Assembly (NCBI GenBank): GCA_023957975.1
Contig: JAMLGM010000011.1
Span: forward strand, 1 to 64,000
Length of the DNA: 64,000 nt
Reading direction: 5' to 3'
Source: Microthrixaceae bacterium
GTDB lineage: Bacteria; Actinomycetota; Acidimicrobiia; Acidimicrobiales; Microtrichaceae
A model generated the notes under the pieces. It searched no databases. It was not told the DNA's origin and saw only the letters and a program-made list of their open reading frames with translations. Positions 17,666 to 26,804 of the stretch are shown here, piece by piece (the first letter of the stretch is position 1; every line of letters starts with the position of its first letter). A program made the translations under genes and the position numbers.

Positions 17666-19933
17666 ATGTCGACTGCGGAACTTCTCGACGGCCTGAACGC
17701 CGCGCAATACGAGGCCGTCACCCACCAGGGCGGGCCGCTGTTGGTCGTCGCCGGAGCGGGTTCGGGCAAGACCCGGGTGCTCACTCACCGCATCGCCTGG
17801 CTCATCGAGGAACAACGGGTGTCGCCGTTCGAGATCCTGGCGATCACGTTCACGAACAAGGCCGCGGCCGAGATGAAGCACCGTGTCGCCAGCCTGATCG
17901 GCCCGGTGGCCGATCGGATGTGGGTGTCCACGTTTCACTCGGCGTGCGTGCGGATCCTGCGCCGAGACGGCGGCCGCCTCGGCTATCCGTCGAACTTCAC
18001 GATCTACGACCAGACCGATGCGGTGCGTCTTGTCACCTACATTCTGCGCGACCTCGACATCGATCCGAAGAAGTTGTCGCCCCGGTCGGTTCACGCCGCC
18101 ATCTCGAATGCCAAGAACCGCGGCATCGGGGTCGACGACTACGTCGAACAGGCCCAGGTCATCATCGAGCGGCGCATCGCGGACGTCTATCGGGAATACC
18201 AGACGCGGCTGTTGCGGGCGGGTGCGATGGACTTCGACGATCTGTTGGGCCAGGCGGTCGAGTTGATGAAGCGGTGCCCCGACGTGTTGGAGATGTACCA
18301 GACGCGTTTTCGTCATGTGCTCGTCGACGAATACCAAGACACCAACCCGGTGCAGAACGAACTGGTCATGTTGTTGGGGCGCGAGCATCGCAACGTGTTC
18401 GCGGTCGGCGACGGAGATCAGTCGATCTACGCGTTTCGTGGTGCAGACCTGACCAACATCTTGGAATTCGAGCGTGCGTTCCCCGACACGACCGTGGTGG
18501 TGCTCAACCAGAACTACCGCTCGACCCAGACGATTCTCGATGCCGCCAACTCGGTCATCGCCAACAACGAGAGCCGCAAGCCGAAGGAACTGTTCACCGA
18601 CGGGGCAGCGGGCGAAGCGATCGTTCGTTACACGGCCGACGACGAGTCCGACGAGGCCCAGTGGGTGTGTTCGGAGATCGCCAAGCTGCGCGACTCGGGC
18701 GAGTTCCGATACGGCGACATCGCGGTGTTCTACCGAACGAATGCCCAGTCGCGTGTGATCGAGGACGGGTTGTTTCGAGCGGGACTGCCCTACAAGGTCA
18801 TCGGCGGCACCCGGTTCTATGACCGTCGCGAGGTGAAAGATGCGCTCGCCTACCTGCGGGTCGCGGTGAATCCCGACGACGAGGTGAGCGTCAAACGCGT
18901 CATGAACGTGCCCAAGCGCGGCATTGGCGAAAGCTCGGTGAGTCGCCTCGATGCCTACGCCCGAAGCAACCGCATCAGCTTTTACGAGGCGCTGCGCGAC
19001 GCTCCGGCCGCGGGGGTGAGCGGGCGAGCGTTGAAGGGGCTCGAGACATTCACGAAGATCATCGAAGACGCTCGCCACGCGCTCGATCGCGCCCCGGGCG
19101 ACGTGTTGGAATCGCTGCTCGACGACAGCGGCTATGTCGATGAACTCGCCGCCGAGCGCACCATCGAATCGGAGGGCCGTCTGGAGAATCTGTCGGAACT
19201 GGTCGGGGCGGCACGCGAGTTCGAGACGATCGACGAGTTTCTCGAACAGGTGAGCCTGGTGTCCGACACCGACCAGATCGACGACGACGAATCGACGGTC
19301 ACACTGATGACCTTTCACGGGGCCAAGGGTCTGGAGTATCCGGCGGTGTTTCTCGTGGGTCTGGAGGACGGCATTTTCCCGTCGATGCGAAGCCTCGATG
19401 AACCACACCAGCTCGAGGAGGAGCGGCGTCTTGCCTACGTCGGCATCACCCGGGCGCGAGAGCGGCTGTTCCTGTCCTCGGCGAACGCCCGGATGCTGCA
19501 CGGCACGACCCAGTACAACCCGCCCTCGCGCTTCCTCGACGAGATTCCGGCACGCTTGGTGACCGAACTCGGGGAGCGGCGCGGTCGTCGTTCGATGCGG
19601 TTCGGGTCGTCGTGGGACGGGGATTCCAGCTACGGCTCCTCTGGCTACGGCTCCTCGGGTTACGGCTCGTCGGGTTACGGCTCGGCTGGGTTCGGCTCGT
19701 CGGGGTCGGCGGGCAATCCGCTCGCGGCGCGTTCGTCGGCGCCGGCGCCCAGCGATGCGCAAAACGCCGGGTTCAAGGTCGGCGACGACTTCCGCCACGC
19801 CGAGTGGGGCGAGGGGGTCATCCTTGACATACGCGGAGGCGGCGACGACACCCAGGCCACCGTGCGCTTCCGCGAAACTGGCAACGAGAAGGTGCTGCTG
19901 TTGAAGTGGGCGCCCATCACCAAGATCGGATAA
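17666..19933 (+). CDS. pcrA: ATP-dependent DNA helicase of the UvrD/PcrA family
   Basis: A 755-aa superfamily 1A 3'-5' DNA helicase used in nucleotide excision repair and removal of RecA or stalled polymerase. Motif I is AGAGSGKT (30-36), followed by ITFTNKAAAEM (Ia), DEYQDTN (II), GDGDQSIYAFRGAD (III), QNYRS (IV), LMTFHGAKGLE (V) and VGITRARERLF (VI). An unusual Gly/Ser/Tyr-rich linker of six SYGSSG-like units (DNA about 19622-19705) joins the helicase to the C-terminal Tudor-like domain (FKVGDDFRHAEWGEGVI), which in PcrA contacts RNA polymerase. The acyl-CoA ligase gene starts 6 nt after the stop. Confidence 0.97.
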   Translation: MSTAELLDGLNAAQYEAVTHQGGPLLVVAGAGSGKTRVLTHRIAWLIEEQRVSPFEILAITFTNKAAAEMKHRVASLIGPVADRMWVSTFHSACVRILRRDGGRLGYPSNFTIYDQTDAVRLVTYILRDLDIDPKKLSPRSVHAAISNAKNRGIGVDDYVEQAQVIIERRIADVYREYQTRLLRAGAMDFDDLLGQAVELMKRCPDVLEMYQTRFRHVLVDEYQDTNPVQNELVMLLGREHRNVFAVGDGDQSIYAFRGADLTNILEFERAFPDTTVVVLNQNYRSTQTILDAANSVIANNESRKPKELFTDGAAGEAIVRYTADDESDEAQWVCSEIAKLRDSGEFRYGDIAVFYRTNAQSRVIEDGLFRAGLPYKVIGGTRFYDRREVKDALAYLRVAVNPDDEVSVKRVMNVPKRGIGESSVSRLDAYARSNRISFYEALRDAPAAGVSGRALKGLETFTKIIEDARHALDRAPGDVLESLLDDSGYVDELAAERTIESEGRLENLSELVGAAREFETIDEFLEQVSLVSDTDQIDDDESTVTLMTFHGAKGLEYPAVFLVGLEDGIFPSMRSLDEPHQLEEERRLAYVGITRARERLFLSSANARMLHGTTQYNPPSRFLDEIPARLVTELGERRGRRSMRFGSSWDGDSSYGSSGYGSSGYGSSGYGSAGFGSSGSAGNPLAARSSAPAPSDAQNAGFKVGDDFRHAEWGEGVILDIRGGGDDTQATVRFRETGNEKVLLLKWAPITKIG
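19622..19705 (+). repeat. Short in-frame tandem repeats encoding the SYGSSG linker of PcrA
   Basis: About five 15-bp units of the GGCTACGGCTCCTCT type lie head to tail. They change the length of a flexible, tyrosine-rich linker and look prone to expansion or contraction. Confidence 0.7.
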
Positions 19934-19939
19934 CTCAAC

Positions 19940-21469
19940 GTGCTGTCCAACGTCGTTTCACGAGCCAACGCCGCCTTCCGGCAACCGTTCACCCTGGCCG
20001 ATTTCTCCGACCGGGTCGCGGCGATGTGGGGACCGCGTCAGATGGTCGACGAGGCCGGCGGGTACCGGGCGACGTTCACCGAGGCGGGCGCGATGGTTCG
20101 CGTCTTGTCCGAAGTCATCGCCGCCTCCTGTGCCCCGAACGAGCGGGTGGTGCTCGCGGTGCCGAACTCCTATGACCAGTTTCTGTTGTGTCTCGCCGTG
20201 TCGAGGGCCGGGTGCCTGCCGGTTCCGGTGAACTCGCAGATGAAACCCGCCGAGATCGACCACGTGGTCGCCGACAGCGAAGCCGCGCTGGTGGTGACCT
20301 CGCTCGACCAACTCGACGAGATGGCCCTCGATCTGCGCGACCGATTCGGCTCCATCGCCGCCATCGAGCCGGCCACCCCTGCACACGACGACGTGGCGGC
20401 GCTGTTCTACACCTCGGGAACGACCGGTAAGCCGAAGGGCGCCGCGCTCACCCACAAGGCGCTGGTCGGGTCGGCGGGGCTGGCGACGCTGGCGCCGATC
20501 GGGTTTGGCGACGTCGAGGTCGTCGTCGCGTTGCCCGTCGCGCACATCTTCGGGTTTGCGATGCTCGTGGCGAGCGCGGCGGCGGGGGTGCGGGTCCATT
20601 TCATGAGCCGGTTCCGGGCCGGTCCGGTGCTCGACGCCATCGAGGAGCGCCGATCTGCGGCGTTCGTCGGGGTTCCGGCCATGTATCGCATGATGCTCGA
20701 AGCCGGGGCCGATCACCGCGACCTCAAGTCGATCCGACTGTGGATCTCGGGCGCCGACGCGTTGCCCGAGGGGCTGGCGTCGACGTTCAAGAAGCTGGGG
20801 GCGGCGGCGGAGCTTCCCATGGTCGGCCCGGTGGGCGAAGCGGCCTTCGTCGAGGGCTACGGGATGGTCGAGATCGGTGGTGGAGCAGCGCTTCGGGTGT
20901 CGCTGCCGTTGGTGCCGGAACGGTTCGGCGGCAACCTCGCGCTGCGAATGCCCGGCTACCGGTTCCGGGTCGTCGACGAGGACGGCAAGGTGTTGGGCCA
21001 CGGGCGCGAAGGCGAACTGCAGATGCGCGGGCCGGGGGTGTTGAAGCAGTACTGGAACGCGCCCGACGCAACCCGTGGTGCGATCACCGACGACGGTTGG
21101 CTCCGCACCGGAGACCTCGTGCGGTTGAGTTGGCTGGGCACCATCACGTTTTGTGGGCGCAGCAAACACATCATCAAGTCGGGCGGCTACTCGGTGTATC
21201 CGCTCGAGGTCGAAGCGGTGATCGACGCCCACCCCGACGTGGTGGAATCGGCGGTCGTCTCCAAGGCCGATCCGAAGCTCGGTTCGGTGCCGGTGGCGGC
21301 GGTTCGAGTGCGCAAGGGTGCGAAGGTGACCGAAGACGAGTTGCGGTCGTGGGTGGGTGAGCGCGTGTCGCACTACAAGGAGCCGCGCGAGGTGAAATTC
21401 GTCGACGAGTTGCCGCGCACCGGCACCGAGAAGGTGCAACGCGAGCACCTCGAAGAGCTGTTTCGCTGA
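19940..21469 (+). CDS. AMP-forming acyl-CoA synthetase family protein
   Basis: A 509-aa ANL-superfamily adenylating enzyme. The P-loop YTSGTTGKPKGAALTH, the EGYGMVEIGG region, the hinge block WLRTGDLVRL, FCGRSKHIIKSGGYSVYPLE and the C-terminal PRTGTEKVQR with the catalytic Lys are all present. It activates a carboxylate as acyl-AMP and normally transfers it to CoA. The substrate is not apparent; the sequence resembles medium- and long-chain ligases more than acetyl-CoA synthetase. The GTG start is 6 nt after the pcrA stop, so the two are probably co-transcribed despite unrelated functions. Confidence 0.9.
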   Translation: MLSNVVSRANAAFRQPFTLADFSDRVAAMWGPRQMVDEAGGYRATFTEAGAMVRVLSEVIAASCAPNERVVLAVPNSYDQFLLCLAVSRAGCLPVPVNSQMKPAEIDHVVADSEAALVVTSLDQLDEMALDLRDRFGSIAAIEPATPAHDDVAALFYTSGTTGKPKGAALTHKALVGSAGLATLAPIGFGDVEVVVALPVAHIFGFAMLVASAAAGVRVHFMSRFRAGPVLDAIEERRSAAFVGVPAMYRMMLEAGADHRDLKSIRLWISGADALPEGLASTFKKLGAAAELPMVGPVGEAAFVEGYGMVEIGGGAALRVSLPLVPERFGGNLALRMPGYRFRVVDEDGKVLGHGREGELQMRGPGVLKQYWNAPDATRGAITDDGWLRTGDLVRLSWLGTITFCGRSKHIIKSGGYSVYPLEVEAVIDAHPDVVESAVVSKADPKLGSVPVAAVRVRKGAKVTEDELRSWVGERVSHYKEPREVKFVDELPRTGTEKVQREHLEELFR

Positions 21470-21486
21470 GGCCCGGTTCCTGAGGC

Positions 21487-23157
21487 TCAGCCGCCGATGC
21501 GGGGGCCTTCGGGCACGGGCCCTCCCCAGCGCTCGAGTTGGAGTTCCTCGCCGTCCCAGTTGTTGCGCAGCCAGCGGTCGTGGCTGGCGATCACGATCGT
21601 TCCGCTCGATGCCATCAGCGCAGCCTCGAACGCCTCGGTCAACCCGAGCGAAAGGTGGTTCGTGGGTTCGTCGAGCAACAGCACGTGGGGTGCCGACGCG
21701 ATGAGGCACCCGAGCGCCACACGACGGCGCTGCCCGACGCTGAGTTCGCCGAGGGGGCGGTTGTAGTCCTTGCCGGCGATGAGGCCGAGATCCGACAGGG
21801 TCACGTCGAGCAGTTTGGGGACCGCGTCGAAGGCGGCGATGACGCTCTGGTTCGGGTCGCGAACGACGACCTCCTGGGGCAGGTACCCGACGCGGATGCC
21901 CTTTCGCCACGTCACGATCCCCGAGTCGGTCGGGCCCTCCTGGGCGAGCGCGGCGAGCAGTGTCGACTTGCCGGCCCCGTTGGGTCCGGTGATGAGGAGG
22001 TGGTCGCCGGCGCTGATGCTCACGTCGGTGCGAGCCAGTCGGCCGACCACACTGACCCCGACGGCGGTGATCATCGGCCCGGGTTTGATCTCGGCGGCGA
22101 GTTCCTCGCTGAAGAAGCGCAGCTCGTCGGGCGGGCGGGGGACCTCGTGTTCCAGAAGGTCTTCGAGGTGTTCCCTCGATGCGCGCACCCGACGCGACAC
22201 CTGATTCTGCACCCGGCCGCCCTTGAAGTGATGAACGAACTTGTCGTTGTCGCGCTTGGGGCGGTTGTGTCCGATGTTTCGATTGGTGTTGTCGATGGCG
22301 TACTGGGTGGCTTCGATCTCGTCTTGTTGTTCGTGGTAGCGCTGCTTCCATCGGGCCAGTTCCGAGCGCTTCTGTTTCAGGTAGTGCTCGTAGTCGCCGC
22401 CGTAGAGGGTGAGCCCGTTGCGCGACGGGTCGAGGTCCAAGATGCCGGTGCACGCCTCGGAGAGGAAGAACCGGTCGTGGCTGGCGACGATCACCGGTCC
22501 GGGAAACGAGCGCAGGTAGGAGATGAGGTAGTCGACGGCGGCGTCATCGAGGTGGTTCGTCGGTTCGTCGAGCACCATGGCCGCGGGCCGGGCGATGAGC
22601 ACCGTTGCCAACTCCAGGCGTACCTGTTCGCCGCCGGACAGGGTGTCGATGGTGCGGGAACGCTCGAGGCTTCCGAGGCTGAGCCCCGCGAGTACCTCGG
22701 CGGCGCGGGCGTCCGCGTTCCACAGATCGACGCGGTGCGCGGCTTCGAGCGCGTCGTCGTAGCTCTGCTGTGCCGCGGTCGCGATGGCGGGGTCCTCGGA
22801 GGCCAGGTCGAGCGCGGCGGTCGTGAGCGCGGCCTCGATTTCGCGTATGGGTGCGAGGGTCTCCTCGACGACGTCGTCGATGGTCGCGGTGTCGGGATAG
22901 GGGAGTTCTTGTTCGAGGTAGCCGACGGGGCTGGGTCGGCGAATGGTGCCGCCGTCGCGGTCGGTGGTGCCCACGAGCATGCGTAACAACGTCGACTTGC
23001 CGGCACCGTTCTCGCCGACGAGGCCGAGGCGGTGCCCGGGCGATGCGGAGAAGCTGATCTTGGTGAAGACGTTGACGGGGCCGTAGGACTTCGACAGTTC
23101 TACGACGGCGATGTCGTGTGAGGTGGCGTCAGGCGGAAAGGGGATGGTCGCGGTCAT
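21487..23157 (-). CDS. ABC-F family ATPase (ribosome-associated)
   Basis: A 556-aa protein with two ATPase domains and no membrane segments. NBD1 has GENGAGKST, LSGGEQVRLELA and LDEPTNHLDD; NBD2 has GPNGAGKST, the altered signature LSVGQRRRVALG and LDEPTNHLSL. The two are joined by a charged linker (about residues 255-300) typical of ABC-F factors, which act at the ribosomal E site. Some members give macrolide, lincosamide or similar resistance, others are translation factors; sequence alone does not decide. ATG 23157 is chosen because GGAGGG lies four bases upstream. It converges with the acyl-CoA ligase gene and is divergent from the GGDEF/EAL gene across a family 1 palindrome. Confidence 0.92.
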   Translation of the reverse strand: MTATIPFPPDATSHDIAVVELSKSYGPVNVFTKISFSASPGHRLGLVGENGAGKSTLLRMLVGTTDRDGGTIRRPSPVGYLEQELPYPDTATIDDVVEETLAPIREIEAALTTAALDLASEDPAIATAAQQSYDDALEAAHRVDLWNADARAAEVLAGLSLGSLERSRTIDTLSGGEQVRLELATVLIARPAAMVLDEPTNHLDDAAVDYLISYLRSFPGPVIVASHDRFFLSEACTGILDLDPSRNGLTLYGGDYEHYLKQKRSELARWKQRYHEQQDEIEATQYAIDNTNRNIGHNRPKRDNDKFVHHFKGGRVQNQVSRRVRASREHLEDLLEHEVPRPPDELRFFSEELAAEIKPGPMITAVGVSVVGRLARTDVSISAGDHLLITGPNGAGKSTLLAALAQEGPTDSGIVTWRKGIRVGYLPQEVVVRDPNQSVIAAFDAVPKLLDVTLSDLGLIAGKDYNRPLGELSVGQRRRVALGCLIASAPHVLLLDEPTNHLSLGLTEAFEAALMASSGTIVIASHDRWLRNNWDGEELQLERWGGPVPEGPRIGG

Positions 23158-23234
23158 GAGACCCTCCAGATCTGTGCGAATTCGGTTGAGGCGTCGGGTA
23201 TCGCTCAGATCTCCATGCCGCGACTCTAGCGACC

Positions 23235-23299
23235 GCGCCCCCCAGCCTGTTTCCCGATAACCAGTGGTCGTGATCACGACCACTGGTTATCGGAGAACA
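23235..23299. repeat. Family 1 palindromic repeat, copy 1
   Basis: A 65-bp unit containing a 52-bp near-perfect palindrome (23248-23299). The 38-bp core (23255-23292, half-site CGATAACCAGTGGTCG around TGATCA) is perfect. The whole 65 bp, including the asymmetric lead GCGCCCCCCAGCCT, recurs identically at 26100-26164. It lies in the gap before the GGDEF/EAL gene. No T-run follows it, so it is not a classical terminator. Confidence 0.95.
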
Positions 23300-23338
23300 A
23301 GTTCAGGTTCGGGGCTCGACGGGTCGATAGCGAAGTCA

Positions 23339-26125
23339 ATGGTGGATAACAAGAGAGTGCGGGATGCTGGTCCGCTCCTTGGCGGGCTCGACGATTTGGG
23401 ACCGGTTGGCGATGCCTCCGGTGAACAGCCGGCGATGTGGTCGCCGGTCGATCCTCGACGGCGCGAGCTCCTCGACGTGTTGCACGTCGCGGTTCGAATC
23501 GTCGGCGCGAGTTCGGGCCGAATCGTCGACGGTGCGGGGATCGGCGACTTTGCCTCGACCGACTTTGCCTCGACCGGTCTTGCCTCGACCGACTGTGTGC
23601 CGGCGGTGCGTCACGAACTCGCTCATGAGTTGCGGATTGCGTTGCTGCACCCGACGTCGGGCGATCGGATCGGCGACATGGTCCTGCACGACAGCGAAGT
23701 TCCCTCCGACGGTGATCTTGCGGTCCTGCGACTGCTGGGCACGTTGGCGGCAGGAACCATCGCCGGTGTGGACCGCTATCGCGAGCTTCGACGCGGCCGG
23801 GTGCTCGGCTTGGTGGTGCTCGATGCCCAGGGCCGTTTGCGTTCAGCATCTCCCGATCTGGCGATGGCGTTCGGCGTCGACCTCGACCGTTCCCCCGACG
23901 TCGCCGGCCTCGACCTCGTGCACCCCGATGACCTCGAGACCGCGATGGCTGGACTGGCCAAGACGACGTCGTTTCCGGGAGAGAAGTTCCCCCTCGACGT
24001 GCGGTTGCGCCTCGGTGACGGTTCGTGGCTGCCGGTCGAGATGACCGCGCTGTCGAGCGAAACCGAGACGATCGACGGCGTCGTGTTGCAGGTCCGAGAT
24101 GTGGTCGATCGAACCGCCGTGGACATGTTGGTGTCGCATCAGTCGTTGGTGTTGTCGATGATCGGTCGTGGCGAGCAGTTGGCCACCTCCCTCGGTGAAC
24201 TCGCTCGCCTGGTGGCGCAACAGGTCGGGGGCGGCTGTGTCATCACGTTGCGCCGACGCGGCGAGAGCGCAGCGGCCGGCGACGATTCGAGTGAGGTGGT
24301 CGCCGCGTTCGGTGTCAGCGAGGCGTTCGCCGAGGCGGTCGACGCAACGGCGGTCGCAGCCGACTCGACTCCGTGGGGAACCGCAACCTTTCGCGCCCAG
24401 TCGACCCGGGTGGACGACCTGTTCGTCGAACCGTGCGGCGAATCGATGCCGGCGGTCTTCGACGAGCGATTTGGCCAACAGTTCGGCCGCAGGGCCGCAC
24501 GTCGAATGGGCCAACGCGTCGGGTGTCGGGTCGTCCAACGCCCCGGAACCAGGGGCGAAGCGCTGGGGGCGCGCGGTGATCTCGGGCTGAGCGGGCGCGT
24601 GTCGTGCTGGTCGGTTCCCGTACTCGGTCGGTCGCCTTCCGACGCGATCGGCTGCATCTCGGTGTTCGAACCCGATGGCGATACCCCACGCCCCGATGGC
24701 GTACGGGTGCTGGGTGCCTGTGCGTCGATCGCCGCGCTTGCCATCGAGCGTGCGGCCGCCGAGGCGATTCTCACCTACGAGGCCAATCACGATGTGCTCA
24801 CCGGTCTCGCCAATCGCAACGCGTTCATGCAGAAGCTCGGCGAGGCACTCGATGAGTCGGATGAACGCGGGTCATCCGTCGCGGTGATGTTCATCGACCT
24901 CGACCGGTTCAAGAACATCAACGACGCGTTGGGTCACAGTGCCGGCGACGAGCTGTTGAAGCTGGCCGCCGATCGGCTCGGTAGCTGTGTCGGTGACTTC
25001 GGGCTGGTGTCGCGTTTCGGTGGAGACGAGTTCACCGTGCTGTGTTCGCGAACCTCGCAACCGGAGATGGACCGGCTGGCCTCGGCGGTGATCGCGGCGT
25101 TTCAAACCCCGTTTGCTCTCGGTGAGCGTGCGGTGTTGATGACGTTGAGCCTCGGGGTCGCGTTCGCCGAGGGAACCCCGACCGCAGTGGTGGCGATCGT
25201 CACCCCTGAGGTGATGCTGCAACACGCGGATGCCGCGCTCTACGCCGCCAAGGAAGCGGGCCGAAATCGTGTGTGCGTGTTCGACGAGACGATTGCCGCG
25301 CAGGTGGTGGCACGTCTCGACATCGAACACGCGCTCGCGAGTGCGATCGAACGCCGCGAGTTCAGCCTCCACTATCAGCCCGAGGTGGACCTGAACTCCG
25401 AACGAGTTGTCGGGGTGGAGGCGGTCATGCGCTGGGACCACTCCGAGCGGGGCGCCATGTCTCCCGCCGAGTTCATCCCGGTGGCGGAGGAGACCGGCGC
25501 GATCGTGCGTCTCGGCGAGTGGGCATTGATCGAGGCGATCGCGCAGTTGTCGAAATGGGGCGGCGGGTCGGCCGCGGCCGGTGGGGCTAGTGCCGGAGCG
25601 GACGATCCCTTCACAATGTGGGTCAACATCTCGCCGGTTCAGCTCATGCAGCCGGGTTTCGTCGATCTCGTCGAAACTGCCATCGTCGAGGGGTCGGTGT
25701 CGCCTGATCGTCTGGGCCTTGAGATCACCGAGACCGCACTCATGGCCGATGCGCAACAGGCGCTTGAAACGATCGACGCGTTGAAGCGCATTGGAGTGCG
25801 GATCGCGATCGACGACTTCGGATCCGGGTACTCGTCGCTGGCGTATCTGCGCCAACTGAAGGCGGACATCGTCAAGATCGACCGCAGTTTCGTGAGCGAC
25901 CTCGACACACCCGACGGGCACAATTTGGTCGCCGCGATCGTGAACATGGCCCACGCGGTGGGTTGTCGGACCGTGGCCGAGGGTGTGGAGACCGCCGATC
26001 AGTATCGGGCGCTCAAGGCGATGGGTTGCGACATGGCCCAGGGGTTCTGGTTGGCGCGGCCAGACGTTGCCCAGAACCGCCGACCCCAACTCGATCGCGG
26101 CGCCCCCCAGCCTGTTTCCCGATAA
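23339..26125 (+). CDS. PAS-GAF-GGDEF-EAL cyclic-di-GMP signalling protein
   Basis: A 928-aa cytoplasmic protein without membrane segments. A PAS-like domain lies at about 155-260 (LVHPDDLETAMAGL), a GAF-like domain at about 265-495, the GGDEF domain at about 505-655 with intact RFGGDEF near residue 559, and the EAL domain from about 660. The EAL motif itself reads EAVMR, but the other metal and catalytic residues are present (VNISP, EITET, IDDFGSGYSSL, KIDRSF, EGVET). Both activities are therefore plausible. No RxxD inhibitory site is visible before GGDEF. The ATG is uncertain because there is no clear ribosome-binding site. The last codons and the TAA come from a family 1 palindrome, and a second copy lies upstream, so the gene sits inside a repeat-bounded cassette. 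Confidence 0.93.
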   Translation: MVDNKRVRDAGPLLGGLDDLGPVGDASGEQPAMWSPVDPRRRELLDVLHVAVRIVGASSGRIVDGAGIGDFASTDFASTGLASTDCVPAVRHELAHELRIALLHPTSGDRIGDMVLHDSEVPSDGDLAVLRLLGTLAAGTIAGVDRYRELRRGRVLGLVVLDAQGRLRSASPDLAMAFGVDLDRSPDVAGLDLVHPDDLETAMAGLAKTTSFPGEKFPLDVRLRLGDGSWLPVEMTALSSETETIDGVVLQVRDVVDRTAVDMLVSHQSLVLSMIGRGEQLATSLGELARLVAQQVGGGCVITLRRRGESAAAGDDSSEVVAAFGVSEAFAEAVDATAVAADSTPWGTATFRAQSTRVDDLFVEPCGESMPAVFDERFGQQFGRRAARRMGQRVGCRVVQRPGTRGEALGARGDLGLSGRVSCWSVPVLGRSPSDAIGCISVFEPDGDTPRPDGVRVLGACASIAALAIERAAAEAILTYEANHDVLTGLANRNAFMQKLGEALDESDERGSSVAVMFIDLDRFKNINDALGHSAGDELLKLAADRLGSCVGDFGLVSRFGGDEFTVLCSRTSQPEMDRLASAVIAAFQTPFALGERAVLMTLSLGVAFAEGTPTAVVAIVTPEVMLQHADAALYAAKEAGRNRVCVFDETIAAQVVARLDIEHALASAIERREFSLHYQPEVDLNSERVVGVEAVMRWDHSERGAMSPAEFIPVAEETGAIVRLGEWALIEAIAQLSKWGGGSAAAGGASAGADDPFTMWVNISPVQLMQPGFVDLVETAIVEGSVSPDRLGLEITETALMADAQQALETIDALKRIGVRIAIDDFGSGYSSLAYLRQLKADIVKIDRSFVSDLDTPDGHNLVAAIVNMAHAVGCRTVAEGVETADQYRALKAMGCDMAQGFWLARPDVAQNRRPQLDRGAPQPVSR

Positions 26126-26164
26126 CCAGTGGTCGTGATCACGACCACTGGTTATCGGAGAACA
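26100..26164. repeat. Family 1 palindromic repeat, copy 2
   Basis: Identical over 65 bp to 23235-23299, in the same orientation. Its core is 26120-26157. It overlaps the 3' end of the GGDEF/EAL gene: the lead encodes GAPQPVSR and GATAA in the left arm gives the stop codon. Confidence 0.95.
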
Positions 26165-26200
26165 GGTCAGTCGGCAGGTCAGTCGGCAGGTCAGTCGGCG
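26165..26200. repeat. Three tandem 12-bp units between convergent gene ends
   Basis: GGTCAGTCGGCA is repeated at 26165-26176 and 26177-26188, with a third copy changed in its last base at 26189-26200. It starts right after the family 1 palindrome and ends 6 nt from the stop of the minus-strand gene. Confidence 0.8.
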
Positions 26201-26205
26201 GCAGG

Positions 26206-26688
26206 TTAGGAGCCGGCGCGGAAGTCGACGATGAGGTCGCCGTCTTTGGTGACGGTCGCGCCGAAGTGACGCAGGCCCTCGCCGGTGATGTCCCAGGTCT
26301 CGTCGCCGCAGTTGGTGGTGAACACGTCGGCGTCGGCATCCCAGCGCAGGAAACAGTCGGCGCTGCGGCCTTCCGGGCGGGCGGCGAACACGTACCAGCC
26401 GGTGCGGAAGTCGTCGCCGACGTGACTGATGGCGATCGGGGTCTGCTGGGCGCCGGTGGGGTCGGGCAACAGGATCGGGCCGTCCGCGGCGATCGACTTC
26501 GCTTTGGATTCGGCGCTTCCCGTGTTCCAGGTGCCGCCGACCGATCGCTTCTCCCTCGAGGTTGCGCCGGTGTCGCCGTTCGCAGCCCGGATGAGGGCAT
26601 AGCCGAGGGTGACCGCGAAGATCAGTGCGACGAGGGCGAGCAAGATCGAGCGGATCTGGGCGGAGGACGAGCGGCGTTCGATCGGCAT
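26206..26688 (-). CDS. Membrane-anchored protein with a possible cluster-less Rieske-like fold
   Basis: A 160-aa protein starting at ATG 26688, with GGAG six bases upstream. Residues about 12-35 are one membrane helix (ILLALVALIFAVTLGYALI), and the rest should face outward. The C-terminal domain reads GWYVFAARPEGRSADCFLRW, then TNCGDETWDITGEGL and VTKDGDLIVDF. This spacing recalls a Rieske domain (CxH...CxxH...G), but the two His ligands are absent (CFL and CGDE), so an Fe-S cluster is unlikely. The two Cys could form a disulfide. The Rieske resemblance is my inference; otherwise it is an unknown membrane protein. It is divergent from the F420 oxidoreductase. Confidence 0.6.
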   Translation of the reverse strand: MPIERRSSSAQIRSILLALVALIFAVTLGYALIRAANGDTGATSREKRSVGGTWNTGSAESKAKSIAADGPILLPDPTGAQQTPIAISHVGDDFRTGWYVFAARPEGRSADCFLRWDADADVFTTNCGDETWDITGEGLRHFGATVTKDGDLIVDFRAGS

Positions 26689-26792
26689 GGTGGCTCCAGT
26701 CTTATCCCCACGTTGGCGGCTGGCCAAGCGGCGGCGGGCCAAGCGGCCGCGAGCCAAGCGCAGACCACGGGGCGCGGAGGCGGCGCGGTCGG

Positions 26793-26798
26793 TAGGGT
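26793..26798 (+). promoter_or_regulatory. Leaderless -10 box (TAGGGT)
   Basis: TAGGGT ends 6 nt before the ATG at 26805, and no Shine-Dalgarno sequence is present. The same hexamer precedes the DNA methyltransferase gene at nearly the same distance. Just upstream (26722-26760) are degenerate GCCAAGCGGC repeats. Confidence 0.5.
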
Positions 26799-26804
26799 CC
26801 TGTC

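Noticed and set aside
17126..19798. An 890-codon open frame antisense to pcrA
   Set aside because: The plus strand carries all helicase motifs; the antisense frame is a GC-rich shadow.
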